Of a stretch of DNA of 64,000 bases, positions 22,236 through 33,600 are shown piece after piece. This DNA comes from Microcebus murinus. Taxonomy: Eukaryota; Chordata; Mammalia; Primates; Cheirogaleidae. Below the pieces are notes generated by a model. The model was given only the letters and a program-made list of their open reading frames with translations. It was not told the DNA's origin and did not search any database. The position numbers and the translations under genes are program-made. How positions within the stretch are numbered: the first letter of the stretch is position 1; each line of letters starts with the position of its first letter. The stretch covers positions 42,678,001-42,742,000 of the forward strand of contig NC_134106.1 of assembly GCF_040939455.1 (NCBI RefSeq), written 5' to 3'.

Positions 22236-22700
22236 GGGCATCCATTCAATTTTTAACTTAAATTGAAATAAAACATACACAAAAGAATACACAAGTGAGT
22301 GAGTACATCCATGTTTCCATCATTGGTATAAGGAATTAGAATATTACCAGGACTCAGAAGCCCACCTAGTTTGGCCTCACAATCACTTCCTCTACTCTTT
22401 TTTACACAGTTACCTGGCTTCTTTCATTATAGCTTTAGTTTTGCCTGTTTTAGGATTAATTTTGCAATTTTTAGGATTTTATATAAATGGAATCTTATAT
22501 AATATACTCCAAAGGAACCTTACTTCCTTCATTATAGCTTTAGTTTTGCTTCTTTTAGGATTAATTTTGCCTCATTCAGGATTTTATATAAATAGAATCT
22601 TATATAATGTACTTTTTTGTGTCTGACTTCTTTCCAATCTCTTAATCTGTAGTTATGTGCCCTATATTTTCCTGTGATCTCTCCCTTTTCAATTTACTTG
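22236..22700 (-). mobile_element. Old L1 3' UTR fragment, antisense, with internal duplication
   Basis: The text 'aattgaaataaaacatacac', then 'gtacatccatgtttccatca', then 'ggaatcttatataatgtact' and 'tttttgtgtctgacttcttt' resembles an antisense L1M-type 3' region. It contains an imperfect duplication, with copies at about 22418-22507 and 22523-22612 (period 105), each beginning near cattatagctttagttttgc. Confidence 0.55.
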
Positions 22701-24044
22701 TTGATCAGCCAGCCAAAAAGTTTACATACTGAGTTAGCCTTTTTTTTAAAAAAAATATTTTCTTTACATTATTAAACTATGCTATATTATTTGATTTCAA
22801 GTTCATTAATTATTTTGATTTATTAAATAATTCATTTTATTTAATGAAATCATTTATTTTGTCATTATTTTTCTAACTTTTTGAGTTGAAATAATACCTT
22901 AATTATCTTCAATAGCTCATGTTATGGCAGAAAAAAATAGTCACCCATAGTCACGATCTTTGTGGAAAGAGTCATGATTTTGTTGAATTCTGTCTCTCCA
23001 TCACATACCTCCAAGACAGACTCTAATTAACCTGAGCCAATCATAGTTGTCCCCTATCTGCCAGTGATTGGCTTATAAATGGGTATCTAATATTTTCTAA
23101 CCAAAAAGATATCAGCAATATTTGCTAGTGGGGAGGAGTAGTTTATGTTTCCTTTTTTTAAGAGAGACAGAAAGAGAGAGATTTTAGAAGAAAGTAGTAC
23201 TTCTTTTTTTCTTTTTCGGCAGATATCAACGTTTCTGAATATAGTACCTAGAACTTCTATAAACGTCTTATAACTATAAAAAGAGTTAGCTTAATGAAAA
23301 CCTAATGCCTTGTGGATGACAGAGAGGAAAAGTGAAAAGAAAGGTACTTGATGTCTTTGTTAATTTAACTAATTCTGGAATCAATATGTCTTTGGAATTC
23401 TTGGTATGTGTAATAACAAATTATCTTTATTTCATAGAACAGTTGGTTTTCTGTTTACTTCAAGTATATTCTCAGTTTATAAATGTTTAGTTAAATTTAT
23501 TTCTTAGTATTTTAAATGTATAGAAAATATAGAGAATGATATGATTAATGTTTCTGTTATTATTCTATTATTATTTTTATTATTATTATTTCTATTCTAT
23601 TATTGCCCTAGAAAATTCTAACAATTTGCTACACTTGGTTCATATTTGTTAGAGAAATAAAAATGTAGGCAGAGTATGCATATATTCTACCCTGGCTAGT
23701 AGAAATTTTTCTACAAGCATTGATTTAATAGATGAATTATGCTTCTATTTATTAGTATGTAACTCCTTCTAATTCATTTTAATTCGTTATCTTTTTGAGA
23801 AAAAAATGAAACAACTTTAAGTAAACATGCAATTATCATTATTCCTTGTAATAGCCTATAACATGTTCCATAAATTCAGCATGGCCTCTTTATGATACTC
23901 ATCTCAGAAAGCTAGCCACAGGATTCCCATAAAAAGTAAAAATGTTATTTTGATAATACAAAATAAATGTGCTTCCAAAATAAATTCTTCAAAACAGCAC
24001 TGCTAAACTACAATAGAAAATGCAATAACCATTCCTTGCAGTAT
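22701..24044. other. Unassigned DNA with a (TTA)n-rich patch
   Basis: No gene seen. A (TTA)/(TTATTA)-rich stretch lies near 23558-23600. The remainder is AT-rich and not assigned. Confidence 0.4.
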
Positions 24045-24235
24045 GCTAGGATAATGATTTTTGAAGGACTTTCACATACATCTCAAAAATCCTCACAACT
24101 CTGTGAAGAAGGTTTAGTAAATTGCCATTTCATCAAAAAGGAAATTGAGGCAGGATCAAAGAAGTTGAGTGAATTATCAAGGCATGTAAACAGTAGTTGC
24201 CTATCCATGGTATTTTAAATCCTTGATAGTGTCCT
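24045..24235 (-). mobile_element. MIR SINE, antisense
   Basis: The order 'tttcacatacatctcaaaaa', 'tcctcacaactctgtgaaga', 'aggaaattgaggcaggatca' and 'gagtgaattatcaaggcatg' corresponds to antisense MIR (ttacagatgaggaaactgaggc... cttgcccaaggtcac). The 83-residue frame at 23967-24218 overlaps it and is not a gene. Confidence 0.75.
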
Positions 24236-25849
24236 TTCCAAAGTATCTCAGAGTACAGTAAGTATATCAATTCTAGAAGATGCTCAGAACATTATCATTT
24301 TTTTAGCAGATCTTAATTATTTAGGTTGACAGTCAGGGGCCATTACATTGAATGACTCATTAAGGTCTCACTTTCACTAAATGGAGAGTTGTGGAGAAGT
24401 TTAATAACGTATATCTCACAAAATATTATTAAAATAAGCTCATCAAACTTATTTTCCCCTTTGACCTTTCTTAACATAGACTATATTTGGTGAGTGTCTC
24501 AATCCTGGTAAGCCTATTTGTCATAAATCTCAAAAACCAAGCAAGGAAAATACAGATGTATTTAAATTTTCATTTAGTATTTGTCATATGTCAAATACAA
24601 ATTGATTATATATTTAATTATTTTTTGAAGTAAAGTAAAAATCTATCACTAAGTGATGGATTCCTATATAATTTAACTCAAAGCATGAATAAATGAAATT
24701 GTTTTGCTTATACATTTAGAAGTTTAATGTCAAAGATTCATATAAATAATTTAAAAATGATTTATAAACAATTGGAATTTTGTCAAATACCTTTATTCTA
24801 AAAGGCCAAACATTTTTCTAATTTTTCTTACTTGATATTTGAATTTTAAATATGGGAATTATTACCACTGCTGTGAGAGGAAACTGAGGCAGAGAGTATA
24901 TAACTCTCCTAAGAAAAGCAAGTCAATTTTTGCAGGGCTGTAAATAATAGCTTTGTATAACCTTCAATCTGAGAACTTTGCATAAGGGAGCACTGCCTAA
25001 GTGTATTTAAATACAGTTCTCATCATTTCTTGTTTTTAAAAGAAGTATAAAAAATAATCAATTGCAGTCTATCTTTTGCTCTGATTTCTCTATTTTATAT
25101 GTTTAGTTTCCATCATATATTTGGTTCCCAAAAATACGCTCACAAAACCTACATATTGCTATGATATTCCTAGATAATATTGTCCAGAATTTAATCTTCA
25201 AGACACTAACTTAATTCTTCTATGCATACACTTAACATATCAGGTTCTTCCAAGGTAGAATGTTCTTGAAATCTGAGAAGATTCAGTGCATTATTGAAGG
25301 AACTAAATGAACTCAATAGACACAGAAAACATTAATTGTAGATGTATAAACAAACACTAATTCTTGGGCGGTGGCCCTCACATTGTTTTTGTTTTGTTTT
25401 GTTTTTACTTTCACCTTTTCATCCAGAGTAAATAAGTATGTTGATTAATAATAATTCAATTTCTTTTAGAAATGTCCTTCTCAAGGCAAATTTCCCAATG
25501 AGTATTTTCCATTGTGGAGCATATACTAATTACTTAACAAAAGAAAAGTAGTCTATAATAACTTTCTCTCCCCCCTCTCTCCCTCCCTCATTCTCTAGGG
25601 AAATCTTTAAGTTTTCAATTTAATTTATCCTAGACAAACTAGAAACAGCATTTTAAAAGGGAATTTAAGTCAGTAACTAATTAACTCCTTTGAGAACTAA
25701 AGCATTACAGAAAATAAAATTCTTGGTTTCAGAATTCATTAAATAAAAGAAAAGCAATTGTTTTTCTTTTTCAAAATAATACCTTCAAAAATAATGCTAA
25801 ATACGCAAAATGACAATTTCAACTACTTAATAGAAATTGTCAAATATAG
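24236..25849. other. Unassigned AT-rich DNA
   Basis: No gene or secure repeat family. There is a (TTTTG)n patch near 25386-25406 and a CT-rich patch near 25566-25590. Confidence 0.4.
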
Positions 25850-26233
25850 GTGAGAATAAAGAATAGCATAATGAATGCCCACACTTCCATCATCAATCTT
25901 CAAGAATTATCCTCATTTAGGCAATCTTGTTTTATCCCTATCTCCTCTATCACTTTTATTTTTGTTGGTTTTTGAATATTGAAATACAAATTCCAGGTAT
26001 ATCATTTTACCCATAAATGATTCAGTATATATAATGAATAGATAAAGGGTGTTTAAATCATAGTCAAAACCCCATGATCACATGTCACCAGATTTATAAT
26101 AATCCCTCAGTAATATCTAATACAGCCCATATTCAGTTATCTCAAAGTATATTTTTTATACTTTGTTCAATTTGGTTTCCAGACAAAGTCCACCTACAGG
26201 TTTGCTTGACATATCTTTTAAATATTCTTAATT
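25850..26233 (-). mobile_element. Ancient L1M-type remnant, antisense, left part (split by the young L1)
   Basis: Diverged text including 'ttgaaatacaaattccaggt', 'atcacatgtcaccagattta', 'atctaatacagcccatattc' and 'ggtttccagacaaagtccac' follows the order of an ancient interspersed L1 repeat. It resumes after the young L1 at 30042-30410 ('tgttcatttgacc' to 'ttagcatccattgatgatca'). The family name is uncertain. Confidence 0.45.
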
Positions 26234-26248
26234 AAAAACAAAACTATC
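26234..26248. repeat. Target-site duplication, left copy, of the young L1
   Basis: aaaaacaaaactatc here is matched by aaaacaaaactatc at 30028-30041. The copy directly abuts the L1 5' end (gagaggaggatcaagatgg). Confidence 0.9.
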
Positions 26249-27680
26249 GAGAGGAGGATCAAGATGGCGGACGAGAAACACCACCAGAAAGAGTGTCTCT
26301 GCAGAAAAGACAGATTCTAGCAGAAATTAGAAAAAAGAAGCAAGAAGGCGAGCATACAGCAGACGAGGGCTGGAAGGAGGGGTACCTGAGACCCTGGGAG
26401 ATTCCATGGGAGGAGGCTGCGGAGGAGAACTGGAAGCTGAGACCTCCAGAGCAGCCCGGAGACCAGCGGGAAGGGTAGGTGGATAAATCACGTTTCCCCT
26501 CCCCTGCATTTGGGACTGCTGGTGGGCTCCCCAGCAGGTGGAGAGACCTGCGGACACCAGCCCAGAGACAGCCGCCACCAGCTAGCGGTGAGCCTGTAGC
26601 GGACACGGCACCAGACTCCCAAATCCCTGTGCACCTCCATGTGCACAGACCCGAGCCACGCGGCAGGCGCCATGTTGCCTCCTTCTCCCTTCCGCTGACC
26701 CTACCTGCGGCTGCCCAGAGAGACAATACAGCCACCAGCCAGAGGCACCTCCAGGGAATGGGACCTTCCCTTTTGGGACCCTACAGCTGACTAAGGGGAA
26801 CTCAGACTGTGAGCTCCCTACCCGCCAGCCCTCCCAGGTGCTGCTGGCACGGGGTTCCCAGGAGAACGGTGCTGACTCAGAAGCTGAGAGACAGACACAG
26901 CTAGGGCTCCCTGTGGGTGAATTGGGACCGGAACTCCTCTCCCTGGTGGGGATACAGTTTGAACTCTGGGACCCAGAGGTCAGACCTGCAGACCAGATCC
27001 CGTGCACCAAGGTCTAGCATTGCCCGGGGCACAGAAGGGATATTTGTGAACAGCCTGCGGAGGTGTGTGTGCCTCCAAGGGCAGATCAGCGTCCTAGAGG
27101 GCAACCCTCCCACCAAAGGACAGCTGTGCGCCCAGCTCAGGAAGCGTTTCTGCGCAGGGAACCTCTCCGCAGGCATCACAATCTGGGGAGGCCTGGTGAT
27201 GTGTGGTCTGGACTGCTGGCAGAGGCCCAGGAGTAGCTGCAGAGTTGGGGAAGGTGGAAAGAAGCAAGGCCTGCTCCAGACTGCGGGTCTCAGACAGCCC
27301 CACCCCCACAAGCAGACTTTCTGGCTGAGCAGGACCATTCCAGTCCCCCCCTTACAGCTTTTCCTGGAAGCAGAGAACAGAACTTTGACCCCTGCTAATT
27401 GCATTGGTGGTGCCTGAGGGCAGGCTTACCCAACCCAGCTCCGCCCAGAACAAGAGCTGATAACAGGACACAGAAACAATAGCATAGCCTGTTCCTCCAA
27501 GCAAGCGCCACCTACTGACAGGGACGGCATCTTGCACAGCCTTATCATGGCACCCACTGACTCATTATATAGGGAGTGGTCGAATCTCACCCACAGACAC
27601 CACCTAATGGCTCAGAAACTAAACAAGGCGTGTGAATATCCAAACAAAAACCTAAAGGAAAGAAACAACAACTGATCAAC
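26249..27680 (+). promoter_or_regulatory. L1 5' UTR with YY1-like site near the start
   Basis: A 1.43-kb GC-rich leader in which caagatggcgg lies at 26260-26270. This matches the position and wording of the YY1 site that sets transcription start in human L1 5' UTRs. The L1 5' UTR acts as an internal RNA polymerase II promoter. Several long open frames occur on both strands here (for example minus-strand 26259-26735 and 26901-27404) because stop codons are rare in GC-rich sequence. None shows a protein family. Confidence 0.8.
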
Positions 27681-28673
27681 ATGGGAAGAAATCAGCGAAA
27701 GAACTCAGGAAATATGAAGAACCAAACGGACAACACACCCCCAAAGAGGAGCACCAGCCCCCTAGAAACGGACACCAACCCAAATCAGGCAACCAAAATG
27801 ACAGAAGAGGAATTCCATATGTGGATCATAAGAACACTCACCGAGCTGCAACAACAACTCAATAACCAACACAAAGAAACCACAAAAAGCCTCCAGGAAC
27901 TGGAAAAAGAAATGGACACAATGAAGAAAAGTTTAACCGAACTCCTGGAAATGAAGAATCAATTCAGGGAACTACAAAATACAGTGGAAAGTCTCAAGAA
28001 CAGGGTAGATCAAACAGAAGAAAGAATCTCAGAGCTTGAAGATAACACCCTCCAACTAAATAAAACTATCACAGAGATAGAGCAGAGAAACAAGAGAAAA
28101 GAGCAAAGCCTACAAGAGCTGTGGGATTATGTGAAGAAACCTAATGTGAGGGTCATAGGGTTACCAGAAGGGGAAGAAGACAACACCCAAGGGTTGGACA
28201 AGGTATTTGAAGATATAATAGAGGAAAATTTCCCAGGCCTTGCTCAAAATCTCGATATACAAGTTCAAGAAGCTCAGAGGACCCCTGGGAGATTCAATGC
28301 AAACAGGAAGACATCACGACATGCAGTCATCAGACTGACCAAATTATCAACTAAAGAGGCCCTTCTAAGAGCTGTAAGACGAAAGAAGCAAGTGACATAC
28401 AAGAGAAAGCCAATTCGAATAACACCAGACTTCTCTAATGAGACTTTACAAGCAAGGAGAGACTGGGGCCACATTCTCACTCTTCTGAAACAAAACAATG
28501 CCCAGCCTAGAATCTTATTCCCTGCAAAACTAAGCTTCATATATGAAGGAGAAATAAAGACATTCTCAGACAAGCAAAGTCTTAGAGAATTCACCAAGAC
28601 AAGACCAGCCCTACAAGAAGTACTCAAAACAGTGCTACGCATGGAACAACATAATAAAAACTCACGAATATAA
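27681..28673 (+). CDS. L1 ORF1 protein, RNA-binding nucleic-acid chaperone, intact
   Basis: A 330-residue uninterrupted frame starting MGRNQRKNSG, similar in size to human ORF1p (338). ORF1p forms trimers that coat L1 RNA in the cytoplasmic ribonucleoprotein and are needed for retrotransposition of L1. The visible layout is a basic, low-complexity N-terminus (1-40), then a heptad-rich coiled coil (about 45-145, rich in Leu, Glu and Gln). An RRM domain follows (about 152-250), with the NVRVIGLPEG strand at 155-164 and RHAVIRLT near 213-220. A C-terminal domain (about 255-325) carries TLQARRDWGHILTLLK and FPAKLSF. The segment at 231-240, AVRRKKQVTY, replaces the REKG-type motif of human ORF1p. 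The start is supported by the leader and by family length. The ORF stops 39 nt before the ORF2 ATG, the standard L1 arrangement. The frame being fully open in an element with a broken ORF2 suggests youth or continued selection. Confidence 0.96.
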   Translation: MGRNQRKNSGNMKNQTDNTPPKRSTSPLETDTNPNQATKMTEEEFHMWIIRTLTELQQQLNNQHKETTKSLQELEKEMDTMKKSLTELLEMKNQFRELQNTVESLKNRVDQTEERISELEDNTLQLNKTITEIEQRNKRKEQSLQELWDYVKKPNVRVIGLPEGEEDNTQGLDKVFEDIIEENFPGLAQNLDIQVQEAQRTPGRFNANRKTSRHAVIRLTKLSTKEALLRAVRRKKQVTYKRKPIRITPDFSNETLQARRDWGHILTLLKQNNAQPRILFPAKLSFIYEGEIKTFSDKQSLREFTKTRPALQEVLKTVLRMEQHNKNSRI

Positions 28674-28712
28674 AAACAACCAAAACCCAAAGATTAAAGG
28701 CCAGATAATACA

Positions 28713-29840
28713 ATGGCTCAAGAGAGAAATCAAAACAACAACATTCAACCCAACAGAATGAACAGTAATCTACTTTGCCTATCAGTTTTCTCAATAAATG
28801 TGAATGGTTTAAACTCTCCACTCAAGAGACATAGGCTGGCTGAATGGATAAGAAAATACAGGCCAAGTCTATGCTGTCTTCAGGAAACACATCTAACCTG
28901 CAAGGATGCATATAGACTAAAAGTAAAAGGGTGGAGATCAGTATTCCAGGCAAGTGGAAGCCAAAAGAAGGCTGGCGTGGCAGTTCTAATTTCAGACGAC
29001 TTAGTTTTTAAACCAACAAAAGTAGTGAAAGACAAAGAGGGTCATTATATAATGATGAAGGGCACACTTCAATAAGAAGAGATAACAATTTTAAATATAT
29101 ATGCACCCAACTTAGGTGCACCCAGTTTCATAAAGCAAACCTTACTGGATCTAAGCAAAAGGATTAATAGCAACTCCATAATCACCGGAGATTTCAACAC
29201 CCTACTGACGGCACAAGACAAATCCTCCAAACAGAAAATTAATAAAGAAATAATGGACTTAAACGAATCCCTGGAACAACTGGGTCTGACTGACATCTAC
29301 AGGACATTCTACCCAAAATCCACTGTATATACGTTCTTCTCATCAGCTCACGGGACATTCTCTAAGATTGACCATATCCTAGAGATTTACACAAAGTAAA
29401 TCTCAAGAAATTAAAAAAAATAGAAATCCTACCATGTACCTTCTCAGATCTCAGTGGAATAAAAGTAGAAATCAACCCTAACAGAAACTCACATTTCTAC
29501 ACAAAAACGTGGAAATTAAACAACCTCCTACTAAATGATTACTTCATAAATGAAGAAATCAAGATGGAAATAAAAAAATTCTATACTCCTACACTGCTGG
29601 TGGGACTTCAAATTAGTTCAACCTCTGTGGAAAGCAATATGGAGATACCTTAAAGCGATACAAGTGAATCTACCATTTGATCCAGCAATCCCATTGCTGG
29701 GCATCTACCCAAAGGATCCAATGACACTCTACAAAAAAGACACCTGCACTCGAATGTTTATAGCAGCACAATTCATAATTGCAAGGCTGTGGAAACAGGC
29801 CAAGTTCCCATCAATCCAAGAATGGATTAATAAAAATTAA
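28713..29840 (+). pseudogene. L1 ORF2 pseudogene: endonuclease part, then internal deletion of reverse transcriptase
   Basis: ORF2 begins at ATG 28713 (MAQERNQNNN). The N-terminal apurinic/apyrimidinic-like endonuclease motifs are visible: SINVNGLNS (about 27-35), QETHLT (about 57-62), KKAGVAVLIS, and later the GDFNT and SKIDHI blocks. A CAA-to-TAA change ends the first frame at 29073-29075, and a second in-frame stop follows at 29398-29400. The segment KTWKLNNLLLNDYFINEEIK is still readable, but at about 29582 the sequence jumps to the ORF2 C-terminus, in a shifted frame. TLLHCWW, FDPAIPLLGIYPK and [11 protein letters not shown] can be read there, ending EWINKN. The whole reverse transcriptase (palm, FADD motif) is absent. 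No functional ORF2p is possible. Confidence 0.95.
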
Positions 29841-29854
29841 TAAAAAAAAAAAGA

Positions 29855-30027
29855 GTAGACTTTAGGTGCTCTTACTATACACACAGAAAAGGTAACTATG
29901 GAAATGATGGGTATGTTAATTTGACTATTACAATCGTTTCTGTATGTATACGTCAATCTAAACATTATGTTGTACACCTTAAATATATACAATAAAAATA
30001 AATTTTAAAAAACCAAAAAGAAAAAAC
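29855..30027 (+). other. L1 3' UTR end and A-rich tail
   Basis: Contains 'taactatggaaatgatgggt', 'atgttgtacaccttaaatat' and 'atacaataaaaataaatttt', which resembles the 3' terminus of L1MA/L1MB-type elements, followed by A-rich sequence to 30027. It follows an A-rich stretch at about 29841-29853, so the element skips most of its 3' UTR. Confidence 0.7.
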
Positions 30028-30041
30028 AAAACAAAACTATC
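30028..30041. repeat. Target-site duplication, right copy, of the young L1
   Basis: aaaacaaaactatc, identical to the last 14 bases of the left copy at 26234-26248. Confidence 0.9.
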
Positions 30042-30410
30042 ACTTAAAATTGGGTCATTTGACCTACGGAATTTCCTGATTGTTTTTTCATTTTCTCAAT
30101 TGATAGAACTTATGTGCATTTTTTGGCAGTGGCAAAATTTCTTTATAGGTGATATATTTATTTTTGTATCACTTCAGGATGTTAAAAAATGTCTGTTTGT
30201 CCTTGTCATTGAGATGTTAAAGTTTACTAGCAAGTTTGAGAGTTTTCAGTCTGATTCAACCATTATATAGTTTCCCATTAACCTTTCACCTAATGGTTTT
30301 AGCATCCATTGATGATCATTGCCTCAATCTATTATTTATAAGGAGTTTCAAAATAGTAATTTTCTAATTTGATCTTTACATTTGCATCTGTTAGCTGCAA
30401 TTATTCAACA
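30042..30410 (-). mobile_element. Ancient L1M-type remnant, antisense, right part
   Basis: Continues the remnant interrupted by the young L1. Recognisable phrases are 'gatgttaaaaaatgtctgtt', 'ttgtccttgtcattgagatg', 'ttaacctttcacctaatggt' and 'agcatccattgatgatcatt'. The assignment to an L1M class is a judgement by eye. Confidence 0.45.
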
Positions 30411-30519
30411 AGAGGCAAGAGATGACTTTTCTTCATCAAATATTAGGATACTCTGAAATAGCATGATCAGAAAAGAGAGGATAATTAAATGCTTAATTCT
30501 TTCTCTTTTTAAAAGTAGT

Positions 30520-30778
30520 AATTAATATTTATTGAGCAGTTTCTAAGACAGACATCATATTGTGCACTTTTCGTATATTATCTCTTCTATTTCCTTAGGA
30601 AAATTTGGTAGGCAAAATAACAATACAATGATCATTTTTCAGATAAGAAAATGGGAATAATCTTAGAGAGTTTAAATTACATAAACCAAGAATATCTAGC
30701 TGTTAAGTGGTGGAACTGTTATTGAAACTCATCTCTATGTGTTGCTAAAGTCCTTGTTTAAACCACTCTATCACTCAG
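30520..30778 (-). mobile_element. MIR SINE, antisense
   Basis: Antisense MIR order: 'ttattgagcagtttctaaga', 'tggtaggcaaaataacaata', 'tttcagataagaaaatggga', 'agctgttaagtggtggaact' and 'tgttattgaaactcatctct'. Confidence 0.75.
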
Positions 30779-30947
30779 ACTCTAAGCTCAAGAAAACATC
30801 CTACTACAAAGGCACAATTATGTATCTCAGCACTGCAATGTTTCCACTAGAATTAGCATGATGCCATATTCAAAACATAAGACGGGTACAACCAGAGGAT
30901 GAAATGACTTCAGGAAAGTATATTTATAATGGACGTCTTTTTAAAAC

Positions 30948-30962
30948 ACACACACACACACA
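30948..30962. repeat. Short (CA)n tract
   Basis: Seven to eight CA units. Confidence 0.8.
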
Positions 30963-31061
30963 GAAATGTTTTTATATATATTAATGTTGTATGAATTTTC
31001 ACAATTCTATGAGGAAGAAAATGGGAAGTATTATTATTACTTTCATAATTGTGGTGTCTTT

Positions 31062-33600
31062 ATTATTATTATTATTTCAAAATATTATGGAGGTACAAAT
31101 GTTTTTGGTTATGTGAATTGCTTTTGTTATGTTTGAGTAAGGGTTATAAGTCTTCCCATCACCCAAATAGTGTTCACAGTACATTTTAGGTAAGTTCGTT
31201 GCCCATTCCCTCTCCTCAATCCCAAATGCTTGATTTCCACTGAGTTTTACTTCCCTCTGTGCACATGTGTGATCATAGAGTAGCTGCAATTTAATAGTGA
31301 GTGCATGTGGTATTTGTTTTTCCATTTTTTCAATATTTCTCTTAGGATAATGGTCTTCAGTTCCATCCAAATTGTTGTAAAAGGCCTTAATTCATGTTTC
31401 TTCATGGCTGAGTACTATTCCACAGTGTCCATATGCCACATGTTGTTAATCCACTCATGAATTTATGGGCATTTAGGTTGATTATACATCTTTGTAATTG
31501 TGGATTCTGATGCAGTAAACATTCAAGTGCAGGTGTCTTTTTGATAAAATGACTTCTTTTCCTTTAGATAAATACAAAGTAGTGAGATTGCTGGGTCAAA
31601 TGGTAGGTCTACTTTTAGTTCTTTAAGGTATCTCCATACTGTTTTCCATAAAGGTTATACTAATTTTGCAGCCCCACCAACAGTGTATAAGCATTGCTTT
31701 ATCTCTGCATCCACACCATCTATTGTTTCTGGACTTTCTAATAAAAGCCATCTTCACTGGGATAAGATGATATTTCATTGTGCTTTTAATGTCCATCTCC
31801 CTGATGATTAGTGATATTGAACATTTTTCATATGTTTATTGGACATGTGTCTATCTTCTTTTCAAAAGCCTCTGTTCATGCCTTTTGCCCAATTTTTAAT
31901 GATATTGTTTGCATTTTTCTTGCTGACTTGTTTGAGTTCTTTGTAGATTCTTGTTATTAGCCTTTTATTGGATGTATAGATTGCAAATATTTTCTTCCAT
32001 TTTGTAGGTTGTCTGTTTGCTCTGTTGAATATTTCCTTAGCTGGAAAGAGGCATTTTAATTTAATCAAGTCCCATTTATGTATTTTTGTTGTTGCTGTGA
32101 TTTTGTCATTGGGGTCATCTTCATAAATCCTTTAGACTGATATCTAGATGAGTTTTTCCAACATCATTTTCTTCTAGCATTCTTATGGCTCCATGCCTTA
32201 TGTTTAAGTCTTTTATCCATCTTAAACTACTTTTTGTCAGTGGTGAGAGATATGTATCCTGTTTAATTCTTCTGTGTATGGCTATACAATTCTCCCAGAT
32301 TCATTTATTGAATAGGTATTCTTTTCCCCAGTGTATATTGTTGTCAGTTTTGTCAAATATCAGTTAGTAGTATGTGTGTAGTTTTTATATATGAGTTCTT
32401 TTTTTGTTCCATTGGCCTATGACTCTATACCATGCTGTTTTTGTTACTATAGTCATATACTATAGTTTGAAGTCTGTTAATGTGATGGTTCAGCTTTGTT
32501 CCTTTGCTTAAGATTCTGTTGGCTATTCAGGCTTTTTCTGGTTTCAAATGAAGAATAGAATTATTTTTTCTAGATCTGTGAAATATAACTTTATTAACCT
32601 GATAGGGGTTGCATTGAATCTGTAAATCACTTAGGATAGTATGGATATTTTAACAATATTGATTCTACTGATCCTTGGGTGTGGGGTGTTTTTCCAGTTG
32701 TTTAAGTTATCTGCAGATTTTTTTCAAAGCGTTTCATAGTTCTCTTTGTAGAGGTCTTTTACCTCCTTGCTTAAATATATTCCTAGGCATTTTATTTTCC
32801 TTGTGGCCATTGTGAACGGTATTGAGCCTTTGATTTGACTCTCAGTTTGACTGTTATTGGTGTCTAAGGGTGCTATTTATTTGTGTACATTGATTTTGTA
32901 ACCTGACACTTTGCTGAATTTATTTATCAATTCCAGGGGTCTCTTGATGGAATATTTGGGATATTCTAGATATAAGATCATATCATCATTAAAAAGCAAT
33001 AGTTTGAATTCCTGTTTCCTAATTTGGGTGTTCTTTGTTTCTTTCTCTTGCTTGATTGCTCTGGCTAGAACTTCCATCACTATGTTGAATAGAAGTACTG
33101 GCAGTGGGCACCCTTGTATAGCTCCAGTTCTTAATAGGAATGCTTTCAATTTTTCACAATTCAGTATGATGTGGGCTATGCATCTGTCATATGTGGCTTT
33201 TTATAATTTTCAGACATGTTCCTTCTGTGCTTATGCTTAGTTTGTTGAGGATTTTTATTATGAAAGGGTGCTGAATTTTGTCCAGTGTTTTTTTTCTCCA
33301 TCTATTGAGATGATCATATGGTCATTGTTTTAGCTTCTGTTTAGGTGTTGAATCATATTTATTGATTTTAGTATGATGAACCATCCTTGCATCCCTGAGA
33401 TGAAGCCAATTTGGTTGTGGTGGATTATTTTTTGTATGAGCTGTTAAATTCTTCTGGCTAGTATTTTATTGAGGATTTTTGCATCTATTCTCATAAGGGA
33501 TATTCTGTAGTTTTTTGTTGTTGTTGTTGTTATCTCCTTTCCTGGCTTTTGTATCAAGGTGATAGTAGCATCATGAATGAGTTGGGGAAGATTCCCTTCT
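31062..33600 (-). mobile_element. L1, antisense 3' half (ORF2 reverse transcriptase to 3' UTR)
   Basis: On the minus strand this is the ORF2 C-terminal two-thirds plus 3' UTR, ending in a (TAA)n-like tail at about 31062-31077. Within the minus-strand fragment 33149-32877, [23 protein letters not shown] and [13 protein letters not shown] mark the reverse-transcriptase core. FNDD replaces the catalytic FADD, so the enzyme would probably be dead even without other breaks. Further on, 32068-31862 carries [22 protein letters not shown]. Stops and frameshifts are frequent. It joins an inverted 5' segment at 33600. Confidence 0.93.

Larger units (their letters stand above)
26249..30027 (+). mobile_element. 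Young lemur-type L1 with complete 5' end, intact ORF1 and deleted ORF2
   Basis: A 3.8-kb L1 bounded by a 14-bp perfect target duplication (26234-26248 and 30028-30041), so it is a single insertion. From 5' to 3' it has a long GC-rich 5' UTR (26249-27680) and an uninterrupted ORF1 (27681-28673). A 39-nt spacer precedes ORF2 from 28713. ORF2 has an endonuclease part, and then the element jumps near 29582 straight to the ORF2 C-terminus (to 29840). It then passes to an L1 3' UTR end (about 29855-30010) and an A-rich tail. A full L1 is about 6-7 kb, so roughly half, including the reverse transcriptase, is absent. The surrounding DNA is AT-rich and older, and the element stands out by base composition. 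Confidence 0.95.

Noticed and set aside
26917..27417. 166-residue open frame in the L1 5' UTR
   Set aside because: The sequence is GC-rich with few stops on either strand, and the frame overlaps other long frames in the opposite direction. No family resemblance or start context supports a protein.
31077..31370. 97-residue minus-strand frame
   Set aside because: It lies in the L1 3' UTR of the antisense element and is not a protein-coding region.
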